A stretch of DNA of 64,000 nucleotides from Porticoccus sp964395715 (GTDB lineage Bacteria > Pseudomonadota > Gammaproteobacteria > Pseudomonadales > Porticoccaceae): assembly GCA_964395715.1 (NCBI GenBank), contig CAYNAU010000001.1:186001-250000 (forward strand), in the 5' to 3' direction. Shown piece by piece: positions 26,970 through 36,038 of the stretch (its first letter is position 1; each line of letters opens with the position of its first letter). The notes beneath the pieces were generated by a model. The model was not told where the DNA came from, did no database searches, and saw only the letters and a list, made by a program, of their open reading frames with translations. The translations under genes and the position numbers were made by a program.

Positions 26970-28052
26970 TCAACGCAGCTTCAACGTTGCCAGACCAAAC
27001 AACACCAGCACCAGGGTAATAATCCAGAAACGCACGATCACCCTGGGCTCCGGCCAGCCTTTCAATTCAAAATGGTGGTGGATGGGAGCCATGCGGAAAA
27101 TCCGTCGCCCAGTCAACTTGAAAGACGCCACCTGCATGATCACCGACACTGTCTCCAGAACGAACACACCACCCATGATGAAAAATACAATTTCGTGACG
27201 CACGATCACGGCCATGACACCGAGCGCCGCGCCGAGAGCCAATGCGCCCACATCCCCCATAAAAACCTGGGCGGGATAGGTGTTAAACCACAGAAAGCCC
27301 AAGCCAGCACCGGCGAGCGCCGCACAGAACACCACCAGCTCACCGGCACCCGCCACGTAGGGAATATGCAGGTACTCTGAAAACTGCACGTTGCCCACCA
27401 GGTAGGCAAACACCCCGAGCGCACCCGCCACCAACACACTTGGCATAATGGCTAGACCGTCGAGGCCATCAGTGAGGTTGACGGCATTACTGCTGCCGAC
27501 GATGACAAAGTAGGTCAACACCACGTAAAACACGCCAAGCGGCAGGGCCACTTCTTTAAAGAACGGCACAATCAGCTCATTTTCCGCGCCGCTACTGCCA
27601 GTGTTGTAAAGAAAAATGGCAGCCCCCAATCCTGCTACAGACTGCCAAAAATATTTCCAGCGGGCCGGCAGGCCTCGGGAATTTTTTTCCACCACCTTGC
27701 GGTAATCATCGACCCAGCCCACGGCACCAAACACAAAGGTCACAATAATGACGACCCACACGTAGTGGTTGCTGAGATCTGACCACAGCAGGGCACTGAC
27801 AAAGATCGACAGTAGAATCAGGGCTCCACCCATGGTTGGAGTCCCCGATTTGCTGAGATGACTCTGTGGACCATCGGTGCGAACAGACTGCCCAATCTGC
27901 AGGTAATTGAGACGCCGGATCATCATAGGTCCCAGCAACAGCGACAAACCCAGGGCCGTCAATACACCGAGAATGGCGCGAAACGTCAGGTACTGCACCA
28001 CGGCAAATGCCGTGAAATACTGGGACAGGTATTCAGCTAACCAAAGCAGCAT
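26970..28052 (-). CDS. mraY: Phospho-N-acetylmuramoyl-pentapeptide transferase MraY
   Basis: Ten-helix inner-membrane enzyme of 360 aa making lipid I from undecaprenyl phosphate. Signature motifs are SKSGTPTMGG near residues 68-77, VDDYRKV near 115-121 with the Asp pair, NLTDGLDGLAI near 192-202 and APIHHHFE near the C-terminus. It follows murF by two bases. Confidence 0.98.
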   Translation of the reverse strand: MLLWLAEYLSQYFTAFAVVQYLTFRAILGVLTALGLSLLLGPMMIRRLNYLQIGQSVRTDGPQSHLSKSGTPTMGGALILLSIFVSALLWSDLSNHYVWVVIIVTFVFGAVGWVDDYRKVVEKNSRGLPARWKYFWQSVAGLGAAIFLYNTGSSGAENELIVPFFKEVALPLGVFYVVLTYFVIVGSSNAVNLTDGLDGLAIMPSVLVAGALGVFAYLVGNVQFSEYLHIPYVAGAGELVVFCAALAGAGLGFLWFNTYPAQVFMGDVGALALGAALGVMAVIVRHEIVFFIMGGVFVLETVSVIMQVASFKLTGRRIFRMAPIHHHFELKGWPEPRVIVRFWIITLVLVLFGLATLKLR

Positions 28053-28054
28053 GA

Positions 28055-29419
28055 TCAGGATTCCCCAAACTCTGTTAGTTGTTGCACTACCGTTTCCATC
28101 GCCATAAATCGCGACCCCTTGATAAGCACCGTCATCTCCGGCCCCAGCAACTCCCGCAGTGTGGCAACCAATGCATCCTTGGTATCAAAGTGCTGCCCCC
28201 GATCACCAAACGCGTTAACTGTGTGGATACCGAGAGGCCCTACAGCAAGCAACTGATCCACACCATGCTGGGCGGCATAACCACCCACGTCCGCGTGCAT
28301 CTTCGCTTCATCGCTGCCCAATTCGCCCATATCTCCCAACACCAGAATGTGCTTGCCGGGCTGTGCGGCCAGCACATCGATAGCGGCTTTTACCGAACCG
28401 GGGTTGGCGTTATAGGTGTCATCAATAACCACGACCCCATCGCTCATAACCCTGCGATTGAGGCGTCCTGAAACCGGTTGCAGTGTTGCCAAACCTTTTG
28501 CTATGTCATTGAGATCGGCCCCGGCCGCGTATGCACATGCTGCGGCTGCCAGGGCATTCGCGACGTTATGCCGGCCGGCCGTTGGAAGCGTCACCGCCAC
28601 TTCGCCCACCGGGGCAAGCAGCGTGAAGCTGTAACAACCCAGGGCATCACAATGGAGATCGCAGGCGCGAAAATCGGCGCTGCCGGAGTTAAGCGAGTAA
28701 GTCAGCACGGGTGCTGCTGCACTGGCGCGCCAGCCTTCACTCCAGCTTTCATCCAGATTGATCACCGCCGTTCCCTCGGGAACCACGCCCTGGTAGATCT
28801 CGCCCTTGGCCCTGGCCACCCCGGCAATGCTGCCAAAGCCTGAGACATGGGCGGGCATGACATTGTTGACCAGCACCACATCCGGTTTTGCCAGGCTGCA
28901 CAAATAGGCAATCTCTCCCGGTCCACTGGCACCCATTTCAATGACGGCATAGCGGTGAGCCGGCTGCAACTGCAACAGCGTCAGTGGCACACCAATTTGA
29001 TTGTTGAGGTTGCCACGGGTGGCAAGCACCGGGCCGCACAGACTGAGAATGGCGGCGATCATTTCTTTCACCGTGGTTTTACCACTGCTGCCAGTGACCG
29101 CTACCACGGGACCAAAAAAGTGCCGCCGGTTTAGCAGCGCCAGCTGTCCCAGGGCAATCGTGGTATCTGGAACCACCCACTGGGGAACATTGATATCCCG
29201 CATGGGTTTTTCCACCACCAGGCCACAGGCCCGGGTAGCCACTTCCGGCAGAAATTCGTGGGCATCAAAGCGTTCTCCTCGCAGCGCCACAAACAGCTCA
29301 TCATCCGCAAGTTTTCGGGTATCGGTACTGATCGCGGTAAAGCCGCAGTCGGGATACATCAGCGTACCGCCGAACTCCTGCGCCGCCGATGAGAGTGTTA
29401 GCGCCCGCATCATTGACAC
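28055..29419 (-). CDS. murF: UDP-MurNAc-tripeptide--D-alanyl-D-alanine ligase MurF
   Basis: Mur ligase of 454 aa adding D-Ala-D-Ala to complete the pentapeptide. The ATP loop VTGSSGKTTVKEM is near 108-120; the Mur middle-domain EMGASGPGEIAYL and the C-terminal DDTYNANPGS motif are intact. It overlaps murE by ten bases. In E. coli the preceding enzyme adds meso-DAP, which matches the DNPRHE motif of the neighbouring murE. Confidence 0.97.
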   Translation of the reverse strand: MSMMRALTLSSAAQEFGGTLMYPDCGFTAISTDTRKLADDELFVALRGERFDAHEFLPEVATRACGLVVEKPMRDINVPQWVVPDTTIALGQLALLNRRHFFGPVVAVTGSSGKTTVKEMIAAILSLCGPVLATRGNLNNQIGVPLTLLQLQPAHRYAVIEMGASGPGEIAYLCSLAKPDVVLVNNVMPAHVSGFGSIAGVARAKGEIYQGVVPEGTAVINLDESWSEGWRASAAAPVLTYSLNSGSADFRACDLHCDALGCYSFTLLAPVGEVAVTLPTAGRHNVANALAAAACAYAAGADLNDIAKGLATLQPVSGRLNRRVMSDGVVVIDDTYNANPGSVKAAIDVLAAQPGKHILVLGDMGELGSDEAKMHADVGGYAAQHGVDQLLAVGPLGIHTVNAFGDRGQHFDTKDALVATLRELLGPEMTVLIKGSRFMAMETVVQQLTEFGES

Positions 29420-30915
29420 CCCCCGCGCTGACGCAATGCCAACCTGACTTCCTTGTGGTCGCTGAAAGGCAGTCGCTGATCACCGACCAACTGGTAATCT
29501 TCATGTCCCTTTCCCGCCACCAGGATGACATCCCCGTCTGCCGCGTTGGCAATGGCGTAACGGATAGCCGCAGCGCGATCGGCTACCACGTCGACAGATT
29601 CCTGGGCAGTGATGCCAGACAGAATATCCCCAAGAATCTCACCGGCATTTTCATGCCGCGGGTTATCACTGGTCACCACCACGCGATCGGCATACCGGGC
29701 CGCAATACCACCCATTTGCGGGCGTTTGCCGGCATCCCGATTGCCGCCACAACCAAACACACACCACAACTGTTTTTCGCAGTGCTCACGCAGGGTCATC
29801 AGGGCTTTCTGCAGGGCATCCGGGGTATGGGCGTAATCAATGACCACCTGTGGGCCTGCTTCCTCACCCACCAACTCCATACGGCCAACTACCGGCTGCA
29901 GGTGTGGGATGAGCGACAAGACCTTGTCCAGTGACAAACCCTGAGCACAGGCCACAGCCACCACTGCCAGCAGGTTTTCCAGGTTGAACCGACCGAGCAG
30001 TGAACTGGCCATCCGCCCTTCACCCCAGGGAGTCCGAATAGTCGCTTCCAGACCACGGGCCGAAAGCTTGATATCCCTGGCACAGAGTGCGGCCCCGGGA
30101 TTGTTCAGGGAATAACCATACAGCTCGACGCCGGGCGGTAACTGTGAGGCGATTTCCGCACCCACCGGATCATCGACATTAATCACTGCATGCTCCAGCC
30201 CGGGCATACTGAACAGGCGCATTTTGGCCTGGGCGTAACTCACCAGATCACCGTGATAATCCAGGTGGTCCCGTGACAGATTGGTGAATACTGCCGTAGC
30301 GAACCGCAACCCCTCGACGCGATACTGATCGAGGCTATGGGATGAAACCTCCATCGCCAGATGTTCCACACTGGCGTCGGCATAAGAAGCGAGCAATCGC
30401 TGCACGGCAACCGCGTCAGGGGTCGTCATCCCTGTATCGGTCAGCGTAACCAATCCCTGTCGATACGCCCCGTGACCCAGCGTGCCAATTACCGCCGAAC
30501 TGCGCCCTGCCAGGCTGAAGAGTTGGGCCAGCAGCTGGCTGCAAGTGGTTTTGCCGTTGGTTCCCGTCACCCCGGTCAGCGTAAGGCGCTCGGATGGCCT
30601 GCCATAAAACCGTCCGGCAATGTCGCTGATTTTTCTACTCAGGCCAGCAACCGGTATCACGCCGGTGCCATTCACCTCAAGTCCTTCAGCTTCAGCAAGA
30701 ATGACTGATGCCCCCGCAGTCGTCGCCTGTCCGATAAAATTGCGTCCATCCACAGACAGTCCGGGAACAGCGAAGAACAAATCTCCGGGGCGCAATTGCC
30801 GGCTGTCGAGACACAACCCGGTAACAATCAGAGACAACTGCGATTCGTGTAGAGGCACATCTGGCAGCAGTTCACCCAGGGTCACACCTGCAGGTATCTG
30901 TGTGGCAACCATCAC
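29410..30915 (-). CDS. murE: UDP-MurNAc-L-Ala-D-Glu:meso-DAP ligase MurE
   Basis: Mur ligase of 501 aa adding the third stem residue. The ATP loop is TGVTGTNGKTTCSQ. The substrate-selecting motif DNPRHE near residues 410-415 is the meso-diaminopimelate type, so the peptidoglycan is of the usual Gram-negative chemotype. The carbamylated-Lys region around EVSSHSLDQYRVEG is present. It overlaps ftsI by four bases and murF by ten. Confidence 0.97.
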   Translation of the reverse strand: MMVATQIPAGVTLGELLPDVPLHESQLSLIVTGLCLDSRQLRPGDLFFAVPGLSVDGRNFIGQATTAGASVILAEAEGLEVNGTGVIPVAGLSRKISDIAGRFYGRPSERLTLTGVTGTNGKTTCSQLLAQLFSLAGRSSAVIGTLGHGAYRQGLVTLTDTGMTTPDAVAVQRLLASYADASVEHLAMEVSSHSLDQYRVEGLRFATAVFTNLSRDHLDYHGDLVSYAQAKMRLFSMPGLEHAVINVDDPVGAEIASQLPPGVELYGYSLNNPGAALCARDIKLSARGLEATIRTPWGEGRMASSLLGRFNLENLLAVVAVACAQGLSLDKVLSLIPHLQPVVGRMELVGEEAGPQVVIDYAHTPDALQKALMTLREHCEKQLWCVFGCGGNRDAGKRPQMGGIAARYADRVVVTSDNPRHENAGEILGDILSGITAQESVDVVADRAAAIRYAIANAADGDVILVAGKGHEDYQLVGDQRLPFSDHKEVRLALRQRGGCQ

Positions 30916-32660
30916 GTTGCACCTCCAGATTTCCCCGCCGCCCTGGTGACCTGCTCAGATGCCTTTATCTGCGGCGGCACTTTCAGCATGCGCAAGGCGT
31001 CAGCCACCACATTGCCAAACACTGGTGCCGCCACTTCGCCACCGAAATATTTTCCACCCTGGGGATCATTGATGATCACCACAGCTACCAGGCGCGGGTT
31101 GTCCGCCGGCACCATGCCGGCAAACATGCCCACATAGCGGTTTTTCTCGTAACCGTTTTTACCCACCTTGTGCACAGTGCCGGTTTTACCGGCCACTTCG
31201 TAAGCGGGGATTGCCGCCCGGGTCGCCGTGCCACCGCTACCAGTCACGCTGGTCATCATGGTGCGCAGTTTCACCACCAGCTCAGCATCCACAACCGGCA
31301 CACCTTCCGGCACCGTTTCCGTCTTTAACAGCGTGACCGGCTTTTTGACACCGTCATTGGCAAGGACTGCGTAGGCCTGAGCAATCTGTAGTGCCGAGGC
31401 GGACAGTCCGTGACCAAAAGCAAAATTGGCCCGCTCAACGGGCCGCCACCGACGGTGATCTGGCAAACTTCCCGGCGTCTCCCCCGGGAACCCCGTCCCC
31501 GGGCTTTCGCCTATCCCCACACGGGCAAACATTTCGCGAATATGTTCCGGCTCCAGATCCAGAGCGATCTTGGTGGTTCCGACCTGGCTGGATTTCATCA
31601 ACAACGTGGTCAGGTCTATAACGCCGTAATTGCGGTGGTCGTAAAAAGTTTTGCGGCCCACCCGGATATACCCCGGATTAGTATCAATAATGGTCTCCGG
31701 AACGTATTTGCCGCTCTCCAGGGCCGCCAGCACAGTCAGAGGTTTCATGGTTGACCCCGGCTCCACCAGATCAGTCACTGCCCGGTTGCGCAGCGCGTCG
31801 GAATTCAACTGACCCCGGTCGTTGGGATTAAAGGAAGGCTGATTGGCCATCGCCAGCACTTCGCCACTGCGCACATCCAGCAAGACCACCGAGCCGGACG
31901 CCGCCTGAAACTTGTTCACGGCTTCTTTCAGCTCACGATAGGCGGTGTATTGCAGACGCAGATCAATACTCAGGGCCAAATTCTCACCGGCTTTTTCACT
32001 GCGCAGCAAGCCCAGCTCCTTGATCACACGACCCTTAAGGTCTTTCAGCACCTGCTTGGCCCCGGGCACGCCGGTCAGCCATTCGTCATAGGCCAGCTCC
32101 ATACCTTCCTGACCATGATCATCAATATTGGTAAAGCCCACCAACTGCGAGGTCACTTCCCCCGCGGGGTAAAAACGTTTGTACTCCCCCTGGCCGTAGA
32201 TACCGGGAATTTCCAAACGCAAGGCCTCTTCCGCCTGCTCCGGTGTGAGCTGACGCTCCAGGTACATAAACTCCTTGCCTGCATAGCGGATTAACCGCTG
32301 CTTCAGCTCCCCATGACTGATCGCCAGGGTTTTTGCCAATGCTTTCAGCGCCGGGGACTCGACGTTGACCAGCTGCGGGTTCGCCCACAGGGTCACCACG
32401 GGCGTGCTGACCGCCAGCGGTTCACCGCGTCGGTCCGTGATCACGCCGCGGTAGGCTGGTATCGACTCGGCTCGCAAGGTGCGAGCCATACCCTGACCCT
32501 GCAGAAACTCATAACCCTTATCCACATCCGGCATCACCTGAAGCTGGGCAATATGCCAGAGTCCGGCAACCGGCAGCGTCGCCAACACCGTCACCACCAG
32601 AAGGTAGCGCCAGCGCGATATGGTCAACTTGCCCGGTTTCACTCTGTTCACCTGCTCCAA
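30912..32660 (-). CDS. ftsI: Septal transpeptidase FtsI (PBP3), SxN motif reads SSQ
   Basis: Class B penicillin-binding protein of 582 aa that cross-links septal peptidoglycan with FtsW. A short cytoplasmic tail and one membrane segment (about 18-38) precede the pedestal and transpeptidase domains. The nucleophile motif is S303-T-M-K306 and the third motif is K492-T-G-T. The second motif, normally SxN, is S357-S-Q359; the DNA reads TCC AGC CAG on the minus strand, so Gln replaces the nearly invariant Asn. The rest of the domain is intact, and the gene is essential in relatives, so it should work. It follows ftsL directly and overlaps murE. Confidence 0.96.
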   Translation of the reverse strand: MEQVNRVKPGKLTISRWRYLLVVTVLATLPVAGLWHIAQLQVMPDVDKGYEFLQGQGMARTLRAESIPAYRGVITDRRGEPLAVSTPVVTLWANPQLVNVESPALKALAKTLAISHGELKQRLIRYAGKEFMYLERQLTPEQAEEALRLEIPGIYGQGEYKRFYPAGEVTSQLVGFTNIDDHGQEGMELAYDEWLTGVPGAKQVLKDLKGRVIKELGLLRSEKAGENLALSIDLRLQYTAYRELKEAVNKFQAASGSVVLLDVRSGEVLAMANQPSFNPNDRGQLNSDALRNRAVTDLVEPGSTMKPLTVLAALESGKYVPETIIDTNPGYIRVGRKTFYDHRNYGVIDLTTLLMKSSQVGTTKIALDLEPEHIREMFARVGIGESPGTGFPGETPGSLPDHRRWRPVERANFAFGHGLSASALQIAQAYAVLANDGVKKPVTLLKTETVPEGVPVVDAELVVKLRTMMTSVTGSGGTATRAAIPAYEVAGKTGTVHKVGKNGYEKNRYVGMFAGMVPADNPRLVAVVIINDPQGGKYFGGEVAAPVFGNVVADALRMLKVPPQIKASEQVTRAAGKSGGAT

Positions 32661-32963
32661 TTACATGCCTGACGGGTCACCGGCACGAACGATGACAATT
32701 TCGCTCGGCTCAGGTACCCGCATGTTCAGTTCACTGATCGCCATTTGCTCAACACGACTGAGGGAAGCCCATGAGCTCTGTTCCAGCAAATAACGCCCCC
32801 ACTCCACCTGCAACGCATTGGCTTCCTGCTCCAGTTTGGCTAGCTCGTTGTACAGCTGCCGGCACAGGTGGCTCACATACACCACCGAAAGGGCCGACAC
32901 AATAACGGCCAGCCACAGCAGCGGAAACAACCAACCAGCCTGCCTGCGAGCCACACCTCGCAC
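32661..32963 (-). CDS. ftsL: Cell division protein FtsL
   Basis: Small bitopic protein of 100 aa that forms a coiled coil with FtsB and activates FtsWI. A basic N-terminal tail is followed by the membrane helix LFPLLWLAVIVSALSVVYV (about 13-31) and a heptad region with LYNELAKLEQEANALQVEWG. Sequence is poorly conserved in this family; the call depends on size, layout and position between rsmH and ftsI. Two bases separate it from rsmH and none from ftsI. Confidence 0.93.
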   Translation of the reverse strand: MRGVARRQAGWLFPLLWLAVIVSALSVVYVSHLCRQLYNELAKLEQEANALQVEWGRYLLEQSSWASLSRVEQMAISELNMRVPEPSEIVIVRAGDPSGM

Positions 32964-32965
32964 GG

Positions 32966-33901
32966 TCAGGCGACCTTTTCCGCCACGCGCATCACAGCAC
33001 TGCGCGCCCGCGGGTTGGCTTTCACTTCAGCCATACCCGGTTTTACCGCTTTCCCCACAGAGCGCAGGCGTCGCACAATATCTTTTTCCATTACCGGCAG
33101 CCCCCTGGGGATGGGCTTGCCCTTTTCCTGCTCCCGGATAAACCGCTTTACCAGACGGTCTTCCAGAGAGTGAAAGCTGATCACCACCAGGCGTCCGCCA
33201 ACAGCCAGTATGTCCAACACCGATGCCAGCACTTTTTCCAGATCTTCCAGCTCCCGGTTTATGAAAATACGGATACCCTGAAAGGCTCGCGTGGCCGGGT
33301 GCTTGCCCTTTTCCCAGGCAGGGTTTGCCTCGGCAACGATATTTGCCAGCTGCGCCGTTCGCGTTATCGGCGCCTCTGCGCGTGAAGCAATAATCGCCCT
33401 GGCCATGCGTCGCGCGAAACGCTCTTCACCGTAGTCCCGCAATACCTGGGTAATATCATCTTCCGAGGCTTCCGCCAGCCACTCGGCAGCGCTCATGCCG
33501 CTGTCCGGGTCCATGCGCATATCCAGAGGGCCATCCCGCAAAAAGCTGAACCCTCTTTCTGCGTCATCCAGCTGGGGGGACGAAACACCGAGATCCAGCA
33601 ACACGCCCTGGACACCTCCGGCACGCTGTCGCTCTGTCACCATGGAAGCCATATCCGCAAAACTGCCCCGCACCATTTCAAAGCGCGCATCGTCGGCAAA
33701 CATTTTCTGGGCAGCCTCGCAGGCCCGCGGGTCCTTGTCGATCGCCATTAAGCGCCCGTCGGAAGCAAGCCTGGAAAGTATGATGGTGGAGTGGCCGCCG
33801 CGGCCAAAGGTGCCATCGACATAGAATCCGTCGGGGTCGGTGATGAGGGCAGTGACTGCCTCATCAAGTAAAACGGTCGTGTGCTCGACCTGTGCCGACA
33901 T
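32966..33901 (-). CDS. rsmH: 16S rRNA (cytosine1402-N4)-methyltransferase RsmH
   Basis: SAM-dependent methyltransferase of 311 aa (formerly MraW) that N4-methylates C1402 in the ribosomal P site. RsmI, encoded at 36039-36869, 2'-O-methylates the same nucleotide. Motifs: YVDGTFGRGGHS for SAM, GVLLDLGVSSPQLD, and the C-terminal FHSLEDRLVKRF. It lies 15 bases after mraZ. Confidence 0.97.
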   Translation of the reverse strand: MSAQVEHTTVLLDEAVTALITDPDGFYVDGTFGRGGHSTIILSRLASDGRLMAIDKDPRACEAAQKMFADDARFEMVRGSFADMASMVTERQRAGGVQGVLLDLGVSSPQLDDAERGFSFLRDGPLDMRMDPDSGMSAAEWLAEASEDDITQVLRDYGEERFARRMARAIIASRAEAPITRTAQLANIVAEANPAWEKGKHPATRAFQGIRIFINRELEDLEKVLASVLDILAVGGRLVVISFHSLEDRLVKRFIREQEKGKPIPRGLPVMEKDIVRRLRSVGKAVKPGMAEVKANPRARSAVMRVAEKVA

Positions 33902-33916
33902 AAACGTTCCCCAGTG

Positions 33917-34372
33917 TTACAACGACAGCGATTGCATTTCTTCCGGAATTTCAAGATCACCACTGGTCTCAGCCAGCCAATCCTCTCTGCCGGCATTCCA
34001 GTTTTCTTCGCTCCACAATTCCAAACGGTGACGCTGACCCACCAGAATCACTTTCTTTTCCAGCTGCGCGTATTGGCGCAGCTCGGGTGGAATCAATATG
34101 CGGCCATTGCCATCGAGCTCCATTTCCCGGGCATGACCGATAAGAATTCTCTGCAATTTGCGGGTGGCGGGATTAAAGGTGGGCAGCCGGGCGATCTGCT
34201 CTTCTATTTTTTCCCATTCCTGCAGCGGATAGATCAATAAACATTTATCCTGCACATCGATGGTGGCGATAAGGGCACCGCCGCAGCTTTCATCAATATC
34301 CGAGCGATAGCGCGCCGGGATCGCCATACGACCCTTGGCATCGATATTGATTTCATTGCTGCCTCTGAACAC
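33917..34372 (-). CDS. mraZ: Transcriptional regulator MraZ
   Basis: AbrB-like double SpoVT domain protein of 151 aa, forming rings that bind repeated operator boxes and repress its own operon. Each half carries the family DxKGR / DGxGRI type motif: INIDAKGRMAIPARYR at about 8-23 and ELDGNGRILIPPELR at about 84-98. The start codon is GTG at 34370-34372. Its promoter and triple operator lie 46-105 bases upstream. It heads the whole dcw cluster. Confidence 0.96.
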   Translation of the reverse strand: MFRGSNEINIDAKGRMAIPARYRSDIDESCGGALIATIDVQDKCLLIYPLQEWEKIEEQIARLPTFNPATRKLQRILIGHAREMELDGNGRILIPPELRQYAQLEKKVILVGQRHRLELWSEENWNAGREDWLAETSGDLEIPEEMQSLSL

Positions 34373-34417
34373 GCCAGCCGAATCCCGCTAAGTACAAATT
34401 GCTTTAAGGACAAAAAA

Positions 34418-34445
34418 CCACTTTGCCCCACTTTCTCCCACTTTT
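34418..34445 (-). promoter_or_regulatory. MraZ operator: three AAAGTGGG-type direct repeats
   Basis: On the minus strand AAAAGTGGGA, GAAAGTGGGG and CAAAGTGGTT follow one another with an exact 10-base period, one turn of DNA. MraZ in E. coli and mollicutes binds TGGG/AAAGTG boxes with this spacing. They begin at the expected transcription start of the promoter just upstream, so bound MraZ would block initiation. Confidence 0.85.
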
Positions 34446-34449
34446 CGTC

Positions 34450-34477
34450 ACTATATGCTCAACAAGGGCAAAGTCAA
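34450..34477 (-). promoter_or_regulatory. Sigma70 promoter of the dcw cluster
   Basis: TTGACT (34472-34477), 16-base spacer, TATAGT (34450-34455) on the minus strand. The expected start falls near 34443, inside the first MraZ box. It is the only strong promoter I see ahead of mraZ. Confidence 0.75.
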
Positions 34478-34784
34478 GGCTTTCAAAGGCAAGAAAATCA
34501 CCAAAAAAGTCCCAGTAACTCAATAAGTTGCAGAAAAATCGTCAACGGTAAAAACCAGTGGTTTCAATATCGCATTCAGAAACAATTTGATAGAAAACGC
34601 AGTTAATGTATTACTTTAATAAAATTGAGTACAAAAACCGAAAAGCCCAAAAAATAAACAGTTTGTTTATTTTTTGATCAAATGGGCAGGATTGTGAACG
34701 GGCTCGCAGTGATCGACCTCTGGCATCGCTACCACAGTGACCTTTGAGCGGGAAGCCTGTACACCCGGCATAAAACCGGGCGAC
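34478..34784. other. AT-rich intergenic region between dcw promoter and rnpB
   Basis: About 300 bases with no credible gene. It holds a perfect inverted repeat with 11-base A/T-rich arms (34649-34659 and 34665-34675, five-base centre) and a small hairpin CCCGG/CCGGG at 34764-34780. The rest is A-rich single-copy sequence in which I recognise nothing. Confidence 0.6.
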
Positions 34785-34792
34785 AAAAAAAA

Positions 34793-35173
<381 letters not shown>

Positions 35174-35328
35174 GCGGCAAGATTACCACGATAAGTTTTT
35201 TTTGCAGCGATAACCCACCAAAATTCCCATATTTACTCACAACACTGGTTATTTTTTGACCTGATCGATAGTTCACCAGGACGATGTTGGTTAGGGTAGA
35301 CGTCTCTATGGGACGAGGAATCATCCAG

Positions 35329-36036
35329 ATGCAGCGAATTGTAGTCGTCAATCCAAAGGGTGGCTGTGGCAAAACCACACTGGCCACCAATCTGGCCAGT
35401 TTTTTCAGCCACCAGGGCGCGATCGCGACGTTGATGGATCTTGACCCCCAGGGGTCCAGCGTTTTCTGGGCGCTAAACCGCCCGGACAGTGTCCCTCACA
35501 TTCAACTGGTCGACGCACACAACTGCCCACTGAACGTCACCCGCAGCTGGGCCATTCAGCCTCCCAGAAATACCGAGGTGCTGATTCTGGATACGCCGGC
35601 ACGTCCGGACCTGATCAATCTCAGCCCTCTCCTCAGGGAAGCCACCGCCATTCTGCTCCCCGTGGTACTGGAGGAGTTTGATCTCCACGCCATCACACAC
35701 ACGGTTCAGGAATTGCGACGCATGTTGCCATCCCAACAGAATATGGCAGTGGTCATTAACCGGTTCGCCACCTCATCCTCGGCCACACAGCGGGCCCAGA
35801 ATCTGGAGAAAACCCTGTCACTACCGATCATCGCCTACCTGCGCCAGTCGAGAACCTTTCTGCAGGCCGCCTCCGAGGGGAAAGGAATCTATGAAATGGC
35901 CGGCAGCCATTACCGCGGCGATAAACGGGCAATTACCGCAATCGGCGAGTGGTGCAACCGAGGAGCAGAAAGTGCAGGCGAGACGGGATTCAAACGCCTG
36001 GACCCCGACGTCATCGCAATGGCCAGCAACCTGTAG
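35329..36036 (+). CDS. Orphan ParA/MinD-type ATPase
   Basis: Deviant Walker-A ATPase of about 235 aa. The P-loop is NPKGGCGKTT (8-17) with the signature Lys10 of the ParA/MinD family, the switch I-like segment is DLDPQGSS and the Walker B is VLILDTPA. Such proteins position plasmids, chromosomes or protein cargo by dimer-dependent surface binding. No ParB partner, parS-like repeat or cargo gene is visible around it. The frame is open from 35284; I choose the ATG at 35329 because it sits just before the first strand and has GAGGA ten bases upstream. It stands alone between rnpB and convergent rsmI. The cargo is unknown. Confidence 0.85.
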   Translation: MQRIVVVNPKGGCGKTTLATNLASFFSHQGAIATLMDLDPQGSSVFWALNRPDSVPHIQLVDAHNCPLNVTRSWAIQPPRNTEVLILDTPARPDLINLSPLLREATAILLPVVLEEFDLHAITHTVQELRRMLPSQQNMAVVINRFATSSSATQRAQNLEKTLSLPIIAYLRQSRTFLQAASEGKGIYEMAGSHYRGDKRAITAIGEWCNRGAESAGETGFKRLDPDVIAMASNL

Positions 36037-36038
36037 AA

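Noticed and set aside
34764..34780. Hairpin CCCGG/CCGGG considered as the rnpB terminator
   Set aside because: On the rnpB strand it comes after the T8 run and has no T-run of its own, so the T8 after helix P1 is the better end.
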